Shown: piece by piece, positions 1 to 8,505 of the stretch
Numbering within the stretch: position 1 is the first letter of the stretch
Layout of the letters: each line of letters begins with the position of its first letter
Source: Acidimicrobiaceae bacterium
Lineage (GTDB): Bacteria; Actinomycetota; Acidimicrobiia; Acidimicrobiales; RAAP-2
Length of the DNA stretch: 33,423 bases
Direction of reading: 5' to 3'
Assembly (NCBI GenBank): GCA_003162395.1
Contig: PMON01000028.1
Coordinates: 1 to 33,423 of the forward strand
Notes under the pieces: generated by a model
What the model was told of the DNA's origin: nothing
Seen by the model: the letters and a program-made list of their open reading frames with translations, nothing else
Database searches by the model: none
Made by a program: the position numbers and the translations under genes

Positions 1-23
1 GGAATTCTCAATGGCCATTGACA

Positions 24-1001
24 CTAGAGGAGCCGCTCGTCACGCAGGAGCTGCTCAAGTCCTTGTGACAACGGGGTCGACAGAGCTCCTGGGACGAGCG
101 ACTGCAGCAGCGCTGGGTCGGCTCGAAGATGCGGACGATCACTCTGCCTCCACCTTGCTTGGTCGACAACGATCGCGAGCGACCGACCAAGAAGGTCCGA
201 GATCCTGCCGACGACTTCGACCACGGAGTAAGACACACCGGTCCCCACGTTCACGGTCATCCCCGGCGGTGCGACTTCACATAGCCGGAGAATCGCCGTT
301 GCGGCGTCATCGACGTACACGAAGTCACGCATTGGTGACGTGTTGCCAAGATGGAGCTCATCACTCAGCCGCAGTTGCGAGACTATCTCAGGGATCACAT
401 GAGGATTCGTCTCGTGCGCGCCGTACAGATTGAAGAGTCGACAGATCACGGGCGCGCATGTTCCTTGCTGCGCCGCAATGCGAACGATCCCTTCCGCTGC
501 GAGCTTTGAGAGCCCATAGACGTTGTTCGGACCAATTTCGGATCCCTCTGTGTGCGGCTCTTCGGATGGAAGGTAGACGTCCGCAGTTGAGGCGAGCACA
601 AATTTCGGACCTCGTGAAAGGAGCCGACATGCATCCAGCAAATTCTGCGTTCCAACAACATTGATCTCGAGTGCTGTGGCCGGCTCGGCGACGCATCTCG
701 GGATGAAGTGCAGCGCAGCGAGATGAATAACCACGCTCGGCTGCGCCTCGACGAGTGCGGTCACAGTCGCCTCGCGGTCCCGAATGTCCACGGACGCAAC
801 CTTGTGTGCCGGATGGATGAGCCGTTCGTCGACCACGGCATGGTCGGTGCTGCTGTTGTCGATGGAGGTCACAGCGCAGCCACGGTCTAGGAGCTCGCGA
901 ACAACTCGAGACCCTAAGAACCCGGTCCCTCCCGACACGACGACCGCGGTCCCTGGCGAGAACACCTCTCTGGCGGGACGCCCTGACTCATCCACGTTCA
1001 T
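24..1001 (-). CDS. NAD-dependent epimerase/dehydratase (extended SDR), sugar-nucleotide type
   Basis: This 325-residue protein belongs to the extended short-chain dehydrogenase/reductase family, whose members epimerise or dehydrate NDP-sugars in the cytoplasm. The dinucleotide-binding motif GGTGFLG is at residues 24-30. The catalytic Ser/Thr lies in ASTADVY (about 138-143) and the Tyr-Lys pair in YGLSK (162-166). The late block MRDFVYVDD is typical of UDP-glucose 4-epimerase-like enzymes. I chose the ATG at 999-1001 because it overlaps the end of the upstream glycosyltransferase by 14 bases, which suggests translational coupling; a longer in-frame extension to 1142 lies inside that gene and has no family resemblance. 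It probably supplies an activated sugar to the glycosyltransferase. The exact substrate cannot be read from the sequence. Confidence 0.88.
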   Translation of the reverse strand: MNVDESGRPAREVFSPGTAVVVSGGTGFLGSRVVRELLDRGCAVTSIDNSSTDHAVVDERLIHPAHKVASVDIRDREATVTALVEAQPSVVIHLAALHFIPRCVAEPATALEINVVGTQNLLDACRLLSRGPKFVLASTADVYLPSEEPHTEGSEIGPNNVYGLSKLAAEGIVRIAAQQGTCAPVICRLFNLYGAHETNPHVIPEIVSQLRLSDELHLGNTSPMRDFVYVDDAATAILRLCEVAPPGMTVNVGTGVSYSVVEVVGRISDLLGRSLAIVVDQARWRQSDRPHLRADPALLQSLVPGALSTPLSQGLEQLLRDERLL

Positions 1002-2127
1002 GAGTCCTATTCGTTTGCGCGTGTTCGAGCATGTCGTGCAGTTGGATTGAGAGCGTATTCCAGTCCAACTCCAAGGCCGCGGCCGTGCACTTCTCGCGCA
1101 GTTCGTCGGATGAAGCGACCGCTCGCTCGATTGCATCTGCAAGTCCAGATGGCGTGGGCTCGCCGACAGTGCCTATTCCGTAGCGTTCCACCACGACCGC
1201 CGTGCCATTCAATGGAGAGGACACCGTCGCGATTGGCAGCCCAGATGCCGCCGCTTCGGCGACGACATTGGGGAAGCCCTCTCGAGAGGACGAGATGGCA
1301 AGGACTCTGGACGATGCCAGAAGGGCTCGCTTCCGCTCGTCGTCAACCCTCCCCAGCAACTCCACACGAGCGCGGACATCCGGCTCGAGCCCAGCAATCA
1401 TGCTCGCGAGACGACCGAATTCGGGCCCGTCTCCGGCAATACGAAGGTGATCCTGCATCCCCCTCTCACAGAGTGCCCGAAAGGCGTCGATCAGAAGCGG
1501 AAGATTCTTGTTCGGCACCAGCCGACCGAGAGACAAGATACCGTCCCTCTCACTCGCTGGTGCCTGCCAGTATTCGCGCACCCACACGCCGGTAGGGAGA
1601 TAGGCGATCGATGACCCGCTGAGTCGCCAGATCTGCTCCGCGGCCCATGTGTTCACTGACGCATTGAACCCGACTCTTGGTGGCAGCGTGCGAGCGAGTA
1701 CCTTGTGGACGGCTCCCGTTCGGAACTCGCACCAGTCGATGCCGCCCCGCTGGCGCACCGCACGAGGTGAGAAGACGATGGGGAGGTAGGGCCACTGATT
1801 GAAGTAGACGGCGTCAAACGAACCATGCCTGAGCTCCCGCCTAGCCTCAAGCGCAAAACGAAGGATCCCAACAGGGGACCGTTGGAGCGGCTTTACCCAG
1901 GGCTGCTCGTATCGGGGGAGGAATGGCGCTCGGAGGATGCGGACCCCGTCGAGGACCTCGTCTCTCGAGGCTTTCTGCACGTTTCGGGTGCAAATGACAG
2001 TGACATCATCACCCAGTGCGGTGAGCCCCTTCGCCAGCGCCTCGAAACGAGTCTGCTGCCCGCCGACGCTGGGAGTGTACAACTCAGTAATAAGTGCAAC
2101 CTTGAAGCGGATGCGAGATGGTAGCAC
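988..2127 (-). CDS. GT4-family glycosyltransferase
   Basis: This 379-residue protein has the GT-B fold pattern of family 4 retaining glycosyltransferases. The N-terminal acceptor domain begins KVALITELYTPSVGG and carries a Gly-rich loop. The C-terminal donor domain has GRLVPNKNLPLLIDAF followed by the EX7E motif in EGFPNVVAE (E283 and E291). It would transfer a sugar from an NDP donor onto a growing surface glycan or lipid on the cytoplasmic face of the membrane. Its end overlaps the epimerase start, so the two form an operon. The GTG at 2125-2127 is chosen because a TANNNT box lies exactly six bases upstream, the layout of a leaderless transcript. Donor and acceptor are unknown. Confidence 0.87.
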   Translation of the reverse strand: MLPSRIRFKVALITELYTPSVGGQQTRFEALAKGLTALGDDVTVICTRNVQKASRDEVLDGVRILRAPFLPRYEQPWVKPLQRSPVGILRFALEARRELRHGSFDAVYFNQWPYLPIVFSPRAVRQRGGIDWCEFRTGAVHKVLARTLPPRVGFNASVNTWAAEQIWRLSGSSIAYLPTGVWVREYWQAPASERDGILSLGRLVPNKNLPLLIDAFRALCERGMQDHLRIAGDGPEFGRLASMIAGLEPDVRARVELLGRVDDERKRALLASSRVLAISSSREGFPNVVAEAAASGLPIATVSSPLNGTAVVVERYGIGTVGEPTPSGLADAIERAVASSDELREKCTAAALELDWNTLSIQLHDMLEHAQTNRTHERG

Positions 2128-2133
2128 CGCTCC

Positions 2134-2139
2134 AATCTA
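2134..2139 (-). promoter_or_regulatory. Leaderless-type -10 box for the glycosyltransferase-epimerase operon
   Basis: On the minus strand TAGATT is followed by six bases (ggagcg) and then the GTG start at 2127. TANNNT placed 6-7 bases before the first transcribed base is the actinobacterial -10 layout, so transcription probably starts at the GTG itself. The ggag next to the start is too close to act as a normal Shine-Dalgarno site. Confidence 0.5.
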
Positions 2140-2509
2140 CGCCGATTGCCCACGTGCCCTCACTCCGCCGCTTGCAAGTTGGGCCTCTCCGGGTCCTCGA
2201 CGACAATCGTTCCTTGGTGTTGGACAGACTCCAATCGTCGACGATCTGGGCCCTCTGCCAACAGCGTCACGATCTCGAGTTTTCGCAGGTTTTAAGGGAT
2301 CGTGAAGTCGTAGCGTCCTAGGACCCGGCTCGCCCGCCTCGAGGTGTTTTCTCTGCCCTCTCAGAAGTTCCCCGAGAGCACCGCGCCTGCGAGCGGACTC
2401 CAAGGGAGCGCGCTCGGTTGGTCTCAGCTACCTGCTGCAATACGAATGCCGAACGCGTGTCTTTCACGGGTGATTTAAGTGGCGTTGCTGCGTCGGGAAG
2501 TTGAAAAAC
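2140..2509. other. Intergenic stretch without a recognisable gene
   Basis: About 370 bases lie between the start of the glycosyltransferase operon and the stop of the secreted glycosidase-like gene. Open frames here are short, have no recognisable motif and lack ribosome-binding sites. I see no strong hairpin with a T-run after the glycosidase-like gene. Confidence 0.5.
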
Positions 2510-3595
2510 TTAGAAACACCGCCGGATCGCGCGCTGCGCGAGCGGCTGGATGTTGCTGGGCTTGTTCGGGTTTGGCTTCGCGAGCATCGACCCGTTGCTC
2601 GTCGACAACCATGGGCCCCAGTAGTAGATGCCTTTCATCCTGTGCTCCTTCATGAATGAGCACGCCGCCGTGAACCAGTTGACCTGGATCATCTGATTGA
2701 ATTTGTAGACAGAAGTGGGGGTCAGCCGACCCTTGTACGGCTGTCCGTACGCCCCGTCCTGCGCGGCGATGCCGATCTCATCGATCGTAACCTTGCTGAT
2801 AGTCGGGACCTTGTAGTACGTCCTCGTGGTGAATAGGTGGTTCCAAAATGCGGTGAGCTGGGCCGGCGTTGCGGTGATCGGCGACGACACCTTTGGGTAG
2901 GTGTCGAGCGCGAGCGTCGTTCCGGGCCGATCGACCTTCACGGTCGGCGTGTCCCAGGAGTAGTCGAAGACGATGTTGCCCGTGTACACGCCACGGGTGA
3001 GCGAGATCGCCGTCGTCCAGTTGGGCATGTCCGCGAGGCTGTCGAGCTCGGACTGAATAGCGAAGTGCTCGACGTGGTCAGTCTGGGCCATCAAGAGGTA
3101 GGGCCGCAGTGTCGCCAGGTAATTATGGAACCACTGGCTGACGTCGGTCGGATGGAGCTTCACTCGCGAGGCCCCAGGCGACTGCGAGTAGAGATTCTGC
3201 TGGTCGATCAGGGGACGAAGCAGGACGCTGAGGCCGTAGTGATGCGCGACCTTGACGACGTCACCAACGAAGTTTGCTGGCGGTGTCTGCTCGGTGGTGT
3301 CCGTGCAGGACTCCATCGCGACCACGCTGTTCGAGGACAGCGAGGCGGTGTACAGGGGGAACGCGATCGCGATCGCGTTCGCGTGCAGCGCCTTGTACTG
3401 CTTCACTTCCGTGGTGGCCCACTGGTTGACCTGCGCCGCGGTCTGGCAGTTGTAGGTGAAGTACGTGTTGATGCCGAACACGTACGGCGGCGGCTTCGTC
3501 GCATGCGGCGTCGCGCCCAGGGCCGCAGTGGCGGACACCACCGATCCCATCAGCGAGGCGAGGACAACCGCAGTGAGTGCAGCCCGTCGACGCAT
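2510..3595 (-). CDS. Secreted TIM-barrel glycoside hydrolase-like protein (GH113-like)
   Basis: This 361-residue protein has a signal peptide: MRRR, a hydrophobic stretch LTAVVLASLMGSVVS, then a small-residue cleavage region near ALGA. The mature part opens with YVFGINTYFTY and continues with alternating strand/helix segments typical of a TIM barrel. Two candidate catalytic glutamates sit in the expected order: E183 in IQSELDS and E273 in TIDEIGI, resembling the acid/base and nucleophile strands of GH113 mannanase-like barrels. The start is fixed by a perfect AGGAGG nine bases upstream of the ATG at 3593-3595; an upstream in-frame start at 3634 would leave that site inside the gene. It probably cleaves or binds an extracellular polysaccharide. 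The family assignment comes from strand motifs only, so another barrel family remains possible. Confidence 0.6.
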   Translation of the reverse strand: MRRRAALTAVVLASLMGSVVSATAALGATPHATKPPPYVFGINTYFTYNCQTAAQVNQWATTEVKQYKALHANAIAIAFPLYTASLSSNSVVAMESCTDTTEQTPPANFVGDVVKVAHHYGLSVLLRPLIDQQNLYSQSPGASRVKLHPTDVSQWFHNYLATLRPYLLMAQTDHVEHFAIQSELDSLADMPNWTTAISLTRGVYTGNIVFDYSWDTPTVKVDRPGTTLALDTYPKVSSPITATPAQLTAFWNHLFTTRTYYKVPTISKVTIDEIGIAAQDGAYGQPYKGRLTPTSVYKFNQMIQVNWFTAACSFMKEHRMKGIYYWGPWLSTSNGSMLAKPNPNKPSNIQPLAQRAIRRCF

Positions 3596-3604
3596 GTCGT
3601 TCGT

Positions 3605-3610
3605 CCTCCT
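3605..3610 (-). promoter_or_regulatory. Strong Shine-Dalgarno site AGGAGG
   Basis: CCTCCT on the plus strand gives AGGAGG on the minus strand, nine bases before the ATG of the secreted glycosidase-like gene. It decides the start at 3595 over the longer in-frame alternative. Confidence 0.75.
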
Positions 3611-3870
3611 GGATCCGGTAGCAGGTGTCTGCAATTTAGAGTTTTTTCAATTAGGCAGGGAGCGAAGTCTATCGGGCGACTCGGCTCGCTTTCAATCAGG
3701 GCACGGAGCGCTTCGGAGCCCGACCTAGGACAGGAAGTCTTGTCCAATTCTCACTGAGTAGTGTTCGGTCGCCGAGTCGAGAGACAACCGCTCAGGTCGC
3801 CATTCCAGCATGTGAGACAACTTGATGAACCAACAGCGCTGGCCCGGGGCCCTATTTCAACTGCCTCGGA

Positions 3871-3876
3871 TACACT
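3871..3876 (+). promoter_or_regulatory. Possible -10 box before the first SGNH gene
   Basis: TACACT lies eight bases before the GTG at 3885. Spacing is slightly longer than the six bases seen at other sites in this window, but it still allows a leaderless or nearly leaderless transcript. No clear -35 box is visible. Confidence 0.35.
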
Positions 3877-3884
3877 CACGCCGA

Positions 3885-4904
3885 GTGATCAACGTGCCGC
3901 GTCGAACGAAACTCAGCCACGCGATGGGGCTGCGGAGATGGCGCGGCCTTGCCTGTGGCGCCGCCGCGCTGGCGCTCGCGTTCACGACCGTTGCGAGCAC
4001 GGCGGCCTCGGGCCAGACCAACACCCAGGTGCTGGCCGCCGTGAGCGCCTCGCTCTCGATCAAGCAGCTGCCGGGATCCCTCACCCCCACGCTCTCCCAG
4101 GCGGTGAACGACAAGACGTCGCCCTTGATCGCTGGTGCGAACGACATCCTGAACAAGTGCGATCCCTACTGGAATCACAACCAGGCCGCGAAGCCCATCC
4201 CCTGCCATTACGGGGACCTCAGCTCAAAGAAGACGGTTGTCATCTTCGGTGACTCGAACGCCGGCAACTGGGTGCCCGCCTTCGACCAGATCTTCAAGGC
4301 GCTGGGCTACAAGATCGACCTCTTCGGCTTCATCGGATGCACCACCGCCCCCGTGCCGGAGACCGCGACCTCGCAGCCAGGGTTCTCCGGGGAGTGGAAG
4401 CTCTGCAACACGTGGCACAGAACGCTCCCCGCGGCGGTCCGCGCGGTGAAGCCGGTCGCGATCATCTCGGCGTCCTCGCCCTGGAGCACCCTCGACCAGA
4501 CGGAGCGCAAGGACTGGGTCGCGGCGATGAAGACGGCGTACACGGAGATGACGATCGGGCTCCCCAAGACGGTTCGTATCGCGATGGGGACCTCGCCGCT
4601 GTATCCACAGCTGGTTCCCTTCTGCCTCGCCAACAACCCAAGCCATGTCCAGAAGTGCGCGCTCAACTACTCGAGTCCAAAGAGCTGGTACGCCACGCTC
4701 CTCGCCCGGGACGTCAAGGTCGCCGCCGCAATCAAGGGAACGCTCATCCCCTCATGGCAGTGGTTCTGCAAGGACTTCAAGTGCTCTCCGGTGATCCTCA
4801 ACTACCTGGTCTGCATTGACCGGGATCACACGACCACCGCGTACGACCTCTTCGTCGAGGACTCGCTGAAGGCGACCCTGCTCAAGCGCGTGAAGCTTCC
4901 TTGA
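3885..4904 (+). CDS. Secreted stand-alone SGNH-domain protein (paralogue 1)
   Basis: This 339-residue protein has a basic N-terminus, a hydrophobic segment (GLACGAAALALAFTTVAST) and then an SGNH domain like the C-terminal domain of OafA/YrhL acyltransferases. Block I reads GDSNAGNW with the candidate nucleophile S124. The C-terminal Asp/His pair is in CIDRDH (D312, H315). Several cysteines (HCY-like YG block, CLANN..VQKC, WFCKDFKCSP) match those in the paralogues at 5483 and 10088, suggesting disulfides outside the cell. Known SGNH proteins of this kind esterify or de-esterify sugars, but the usual partner membrane domain is absent here. Block I has Asn where the paralogues have His (GDSH). 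The GTG start fits a -10 box; ATG at 3924 is an alternative that still keeps the signal peptide. Confidence 0.75.
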   Translation: MINVPRRTKLSHAMGLRRWRGLACGAAALALAFTTVASTAASGQTNTQVLAAVSASLSIKQLPGSLTPTLSQAVNDKTSPLIAGANDILNKCDPYWNHNQAAKPIPCHYGDLSSKKTVVIFGDSNAGNWVPAFDQIFKALGYKIDLFGFIGCTTAPVPETATSQPGFSGEWKLCNTWHRTLPAAVRAVKPVAIISASSPWSTLDQTERKDWVAAMKTAYTEMTIGLPKTVRIAMGTSPLYPQLVPFCLANNPSHVQKCALNYSSPKSWYATLLARDVKVAAAIKGTLIPSWQWFCKDFKCSPVILNYLVCIDRDHTTTAYDLFVEDSLKATLLKRVKLP

Positions 4905-5055
4905 CCACGCGTTCCTAAGGGCGCTGCATGCGCGGTGCAGAGAGGATGCTCGCACGGACACGCGACGCGACCGAATGCCGATTGCCTGATGCGGATGCAT
5001 GGGGCGGCTCGTGCTTTTGGGCGAGCGACGCTTTGACGAAGGCCCCGGGTGTCAG

Positions 5056-5082
5056 CGCGTGGCTGCGTACGCGTGGCTGCGT
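5056..5082. repeat. Tandem 13-base direct repeat
   Basis: CGCGTGGCTGCGT occurs at 5056-5068 and again at 5070-5082, one spacer base apart and identical in both copies. No function is evident. Confidence 0.7.
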
Positions 5083-5134
5083 CTCGTTGTGAGCCCGAAA
5101 ACAGTCCTGCCTCCACGTACCATCAGAAGCACCC

Positions 5135-5169
5135 GGGCGATCGGCTAAAAATTTGGGCAATCGGCTAAA
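5135..5169. repeat. Pair of 15-base direct repeats at 20-base spacing, operator-like
   Basis: GGGCGATCGGCTAAA (5135-5149) and GGGCAATCGGCTAAA (5155-5169) differ at one base. Their starts are 20 bases apart, close to two helical turns, so a protein could bind both on the same DNA face. They lie about 310 bases upstream of the second SGNH gene, which is distant for an operator. Confidence 0.45.
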
Positions 5170-5470
5170 TTTAGTTCCGTCCTTCGCGGTTGGTGCGGGT
5201 CGCGGTGATTGCAAGGACAGGCGAATGTTGCAGGTTTGGCATTGTCCCCGGGATGCACGTAGAGCGCAACCGCTTCGCTGACGCTCCGGGCTGCTCTATC
5301 CAGATTGGTCACCTGTCCCTGCTCGAGCGTCACGCAGGGCGCCGAGGCCCACCGCTGCCAGTGCGGGTACGTGAAGTCGCTTCGTCAACTTCCTAATTGC
5401 AGTTGCGTATTGACTGGATGCTTCGCTGCCGAGCCGCGCTTCCGACCTACCGCGCTCGGGCCACATCGTC

Positions 5471-5476
5471 TAAAAT
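5471..5476 (+). promoter_or_regulatory. Leaderless-type -10 box for the second SGNH gene
   Basis: TAAAAT is followed by exactly six bases (ggtgcc) and the GTG start at 5483. This is the best match to TANNNT among the six such sites in the window. No -35 consensus is obvious. Confidence 0.55.
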
Positions 5477-5482
5477 GGTGCC

Positions 5483-6424
5483 GTGCGCCTCACCAAACTG
5501 CGCCTCACCAAACTCGCTGTCGGGATGACGTGCGTCGCGATGCTGTTCGCCACGGTGGCCGCAGCGTCGACCGCTCCGGGGTCCTCCAAGCAAGTGTCCA
5601 CTCTTGTTACTGCGTCCATGCACATCACCTCGCTCACGGCGACGACGTCGGCGGAGCTCCCCGGCGCACCGAACGACTTCTCGTGGGCGCATTACCCGAG
5701 TTTGGGTGGCTCCGCCTCATCGCATTGTCTGACTGCGACGTCGTGCGTGTACGGGGACGTGAAGGCAAAAAAGACCGTGGTGCTGTTCGGCGACTCCCAC
5801 GCACTGATGTGGCTCCCCGCCATCGTCCCCGCGGTCACGGCCCACAAAGAGAAGCTTGTGGTCCTTTGGGCCAACCTCTGTCCCGCGTCATCGGTCGAGT
5901 TCTACGACCCCAAGCAAGATGATCCAGCGCACTGCGACGCGTGGCGGTTCACCATGATCGGAATCATCAACAAGCTCGCGCCATCACTCGTGATCATCGC
6001 CGAGCGGACTGACCAGGTTGCATCTGGACCGGATGCCTTCTTCAACAACGCGCAGTGGCAGGTGGGGCTGACCAAGACGATCAGGGAGCTCAAGAAGCGA
6101 ACGACAAAGGTGGCGGTGATCGAGTCCGCTGTGTCGTTCGGCTCCATCGTCCCTCAGTGCCTCGCCGCCAATCCGAGCAGCGTGCAGAAGTGCTCGGAAA
6201 TTGCGCCGAAGCCATCCGGCGGTCTGCTCCAGCAAGCCCAGATCAACGCTGCAAGGGCGACCGGATCTCTGTTGGTCAGGTCTAGCTGGTGGCTCTGCGC
6301 CAAGAAGGCATGTTCTCCGGTGATCGGGAACTTCATCGTCGTCATCGACGCGGGGCACATCTCCTTTTCCTATGCCAAATACCTGTCGGGCGTGATGGGC
6401 TCCGCTCTCAAGCGGGACCTCTAG
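5483..6424 (+). CDS. Secreted stand-alone SGNH-domain protein (paralogue 2)
   Basis: This 313-residue protein has a short basic N-terminus and a hydrophobic signal segment (LAVGMTCVAMLFATVAAA). The SGNH domain has block I GDSHALMW with nucleophile S105 and a C-terminal D289-x-x-H292 in VIDAGH. Matching cysteine blocks are HCLTATSCVYG, CLAANPSSVQKC and WLCAKKACSPVIGN. It most resembles the 10088 paralogue, sharing TSCVYG, LFGDSHALMW, CSPVIGN or CSPIVGN and a similar C-terminal helix. No transmembrane acyltransferase half is present, so it is either a secreted acyl-esterase or the periplasmic partner of a separate membrane acyltransferase. The GTG start is supported by TAAAAT six bases upstream. 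Neither substrate nor partner is visible nearby. Confidence 0.78.
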   Translation: MRLTKLRLTKLAVGMTCVAMLFATVAAASTAPGSSKQVSTLVTASMHITSLTATTSAELPGAPNDFSWAHYPSLGGSASSHCLTATSCVYGDVKAKKTVVLFGDSHALMWLPAIVPAVTAHKEKLVVLWANLCPASSVEFYDPKQDDPAHCDAWRFTMIGIINKLAPSLVIIAERTDQVASGPDAFFNNAQWQVGLTKTIRELKKRTTKVAVIESAVSFGSIVPQCLAANPSSVQKCSEIAPKPSGGLLQQAQINAARATGSLLVRSSWWLCAKKACSPVIGNFIVVIDAGHISFSYAKYLSGVMGSALKRDL

Positions 6425-6425
6425 A

Positions 6426-6443
6426 CCCCGCCACCGCGCGGGG
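6426..6443 (+). terminator. GC-rich hairpin just after the second SGNH gene
   Basis: CCCCGC (6426-6431) pairs perfectly with GCGGGG (6438-6443) across a six-base loop, two bases after the stop codon. There is no T-run, which is common for actinobacterial terminators. Confidence 0.5.
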
Positions 6444-6466
6444 CGCCCGCAGGCAGCGACCATCTA

Positions 6467-6498
6467 GGCGAGGCCTCGAGGCCGGTTAAGACCTCGCC
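6467..6498. terminator. Second inverted repeat between convergent genes
   Basis: GGCGAGG (6467-6473) pairs with CCTCGCC (6492-6498), and part of the loop (CCTCGAGG) is itself palindromic. Lying between a plus-strand gene and the end of the minus-strand reductase, it could act as a terminator, but it is about 400 bases from the latter. Confidence 0.3.
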
Positions 6499-6903
6499 GA
6501 GAGGCATCTGGACTCCCTCCTGAGACGCGTCGGCGCGTCGAGTACGACGCGAGCGCGGCACTCGCTGCTATGCGCGTCGCCTTCACGCACGGCGAAGCGT
6601 CGAACGTCTAGTTCACCCGGACAGCGTCATGTCCACGGTGAGTTGAGACATCGGACGGCCGAGCAAGGCGAGGTGGACGCCAGGACCCACGCCGGCGTCG
6701 CTTTGCTGCATGTGTCGAGACATACGAGGACAACCTGACCAAAAGATGTCCTACGGACATTGCTCGCAACCTCTATCGACGACACCAGGTGGTCCACTCG
6801 GTGTTCCACACGCGCATCGGTGCCCTCGGCGACGCGGTGCAACGTGGAAGAGTCGCACCTCACGTCCGCCGCTTCGCGATGCGACCGAGTCCCGCCCGTA
6901 GTC
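6499..6903. other. Gene-free stretch, no recognisable remnant
   Basis: About 400 bases downstream of both flanking convergent genes. Minus-strand frames contain a short run ending MSQLTVDMTLSG and a stop, which is too short to assign. I see no tRNA, terminal repeats or repeated motif. Confidence 0.4.
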
Positions 6904-7935
6904 CTACCGGTAGTGACGACGGCGAAGTCGCGCCTTGCTGAGGACTCTCGGACTCCACCCTGCGTCGGCAGCGTTGAGATTGGTGCCAGGCGGCACGAGC
7001 TCGTCAATCTGGTCGAGGACTCGTGCGTCGAGGACGACGTCGGGTGCTGACAGCTGCGACTCGAGCTGTTCCATGGTGCGGGGCCCGATGATCGCAGAAC
7101 TAATCGCCGGGTGCTCCAGGACGAAGGCAAGCGCGAGTTCGAGCAGGCTCAGACCGGCCTCGTCGGCGACCTTGGCCAGTGCCGTCACCACCTCGAGCTT
7201 CTTCTGATTGCCAGGCTCGTTGAGGTCGTAGCGCGCGGGGATCCGCTCGGCTCGACGACTTGTGTTCTCCTTGCCCTCGCCGAAGCGGCCGGACAGCCAT
7301 CCCCCGGCGAGCGGGCTCCAGGGGATGACGCCCATCCCATAGGCCTGCGCCACGGGAAGGACGTCTCGCTCGATCCCCCGCACGAGGATGGAGTACGGGG
7401 GCTGCTCGGTCATGAAGCGTTCGCGACCGCGCCGCTCTGCGACCCACTGCGCCTCGACGATCTGCTCAGCGGGGAACGTCGAGCTCCCAATGGAGCGGAT
7501 CTTGCCCTGGTGCACGAGGTCGCTCAGCGCGCCGAGCGTCTCATCGACGTCGACCGACTCGTCAGGACGGTGGATCTGGTACAGGTCGATGTAGTCCACG
7601 CCAAGCCGGCGAAGGCTGTTCTCGCACTCCGCAATGATCCATCGCCGAGAGTTCCCCTGCGCATTGGGATCGTCGCCCATCCCGGCGTGGACCTTCGTCG
7701 CGAGCACGATGCGGGTCCGATCCTGCGAGGCGAGCGCCTTGCCGACAATGACCTCGGACTCGCCCGCTGAGTAGACGTCGGCGGTGTCGATGAAGTTGAT
7801 TCCCGCGTCGATCGCGCGGTGAATGATCCGGATCGAGTCGTCGTGGTCCGGATTGCCCCACGCGCCGAACATCATCGCGCCGAGGCACAGTGGGCTGACT
7901 TTCATGCCGGTCTTTCCGAGGCTGTGGTACTGCAT
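6904..7935 (-). CDS. Aldo/keto reductase
   Basis: This 343-residue protein is a cytoplasmic NADPH-dependent oxidoreductase of the aldo/keto reductase superfamily, which reduces aldehydes or ketones. The catalytic tetrad is intact: D50 and Y55 in FIDTADVYSAGESE, K81 in ATKVH, H122 in YQIHRPD. The N-terminal LGKTGMKVSPLCLGAMMFG and the block IPWSPLAGGWLSG are typical of the YghZ/Tas-like subgroup. The ATG at 7933-7935 has TAAGGT exactly six bases upstream, suggesting a leaderless transcript. The VOC gene 69 bases upstream points the same way, so both may also be read together. The substrate is unknown. The gene looks intact and unrelated to the surface-glycan genes around it. Confidence 0.92.
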   Translation of the reverse strand: MQYHSLGKTGMKVSPLCLGAMMFGAWGNPDHDDSIRIIHRAIDAGINFIDTADVYSAGESEVIVGKALASQDRTRIVLATKVHAGMGDDPNAQGNSRRWIIAECENSLRRLGVDYIDLYQIHRPDESVDVDETLGALSDLVHQGKIRSIGSSTFPAEQIVEAQWVAERRGRERFMTEQPPYSILVRGIERDVLPVAQAYGMGVIPWSPLAGGWLSGRFGEGKENTSRRAERIPARYDLNEPGNQKKLEVVTALAKVADEAGLSLLELALAFVLEHPAISSAIIGPRTMEQLESQLSAPDVVLDARVLDQIDELVPPGTNLNAADAGWSPRVLSKARLRRRHYR

Positions 7936-7941
7936 GGCGCG

Positions 7942-7947
7942 ACCTTA
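7942..7947 (-). promoter_or_regulatory. Leaderless-type -10 box for the aldo/keto reductase
   Basis: On the minus strand TAAGGT is followed by six bases (cgcgcc) and the ATG at 7935. It gives this gene its own probable promoter despite the co-directional gene upstream. Confidence 0.45.
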
Positions 7948-8004
7948 CGCGGCACGACGGGGGCCCCGCATCGCCGCGACGATCGCGTGGATCGCCGCCG
8001 CGCC

Positions 8005-8505
8005 CTAGCCCACCGACTCGCCGTACATCTCGCCCAGGGGATCCTTCAGCAGCTCGAGCCGCTCGCCGTCGGGGCCGGTGAAGTACAGCGACGCGCCGCT
8101 CAGGTGCATCGTCTCGATGCCCGTCTCCGCCAGCTTGCCCCGGAGGTGCTCCCACCGCTCCTCGGTGACGGAGATCGCGATGTGGTGCAGGCCACCGAGC
8201 ACCTCTCGGTACGGGCCGAGGTCGAGTCCTGGGAAGTCGAAGAAGGCGAGGAGGTTGCCGTTCCCGACGTCGAAGAAGAAGTGCGTCGATCCTCGATAGT
8301 CACGGTTCTCGAAGAGCTCGGTCAGTGGGAACTCGAGGATGCCTTGATAGAAAGCGATCGTCCTCTCGACGTCACTCGAGAGGAGCGCGAAGTGGTGGAC
8401 ACCGCGGGCAGACGAGGCCCCCCGCTTCTCGCGGTCCTGTAGGTGTCGTTCACGAAGCCGATCCCACTCGTCCGTGCGATCGATGTCTGCACCGTGTGTC
8501 GTCAT
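8005..8505 (-). CDS. VOC-family (glyoxalase/dioxygenase fold) protein
   Basis: This 166-residue protein is a single vicinal-oxygen-chelate module pair. The first beta-alpha-beta-beta-beta half starts GVHHFALLSSDVERTIAFYQ and the second GGLHHIAISV. Candidate metal ligands are the His of each HH pair and the Glu in GERLELLKDP near the C-terminus. Families with this fold include glyoxalase I, fosfomycin-resistance proteins and extradiol dioxygenases, and the sequence does not separate them. The first 35 residues are a polar, probably helical extension. The ATG start has an AAGAGG site four bases upstream. It lies 69 bases upstream of the aldo/keto reductase on the same strand, hinting at a shared role in aldehyde or xenobiotic handling. 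Confidence 0.8.
   Translation of the reverse strand: MTTHGADIDRTDEWDRLRERHLQDREKRGASSARGVHHFALLSSDVERTIAFYQGILEFPLTELFENRDYRGSTHFFFDVGNGNLLAFFDFPGLDLGPYREVLGGLHHIAISVTEERWEHLRGKLAETGIETMHLSGASLYFTGPDGERLELLKDPLGEMYGESVG

Larger units (their letters stand above)
4905..5482. other. Gene-free stretch with short direct repeats
   Basis: No open frame in these 578 bases shows a recognisable domain or a convincing start. It holds a 13-base tandem repeat (5056-5082), a pair of 15-base repeats 20 bases apart (5135-5169) and, at its right end, the -10 box of the next SGNH gene. Confidence 0.5.

Noticed and set aside
6620-6660. Short minus-strand peptide MSQLTVDMTLSG as the start of a RibD/DHFR-like gene
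   Set aside because: Only 12 residues before a stop, with no further matching sequence in any frame.
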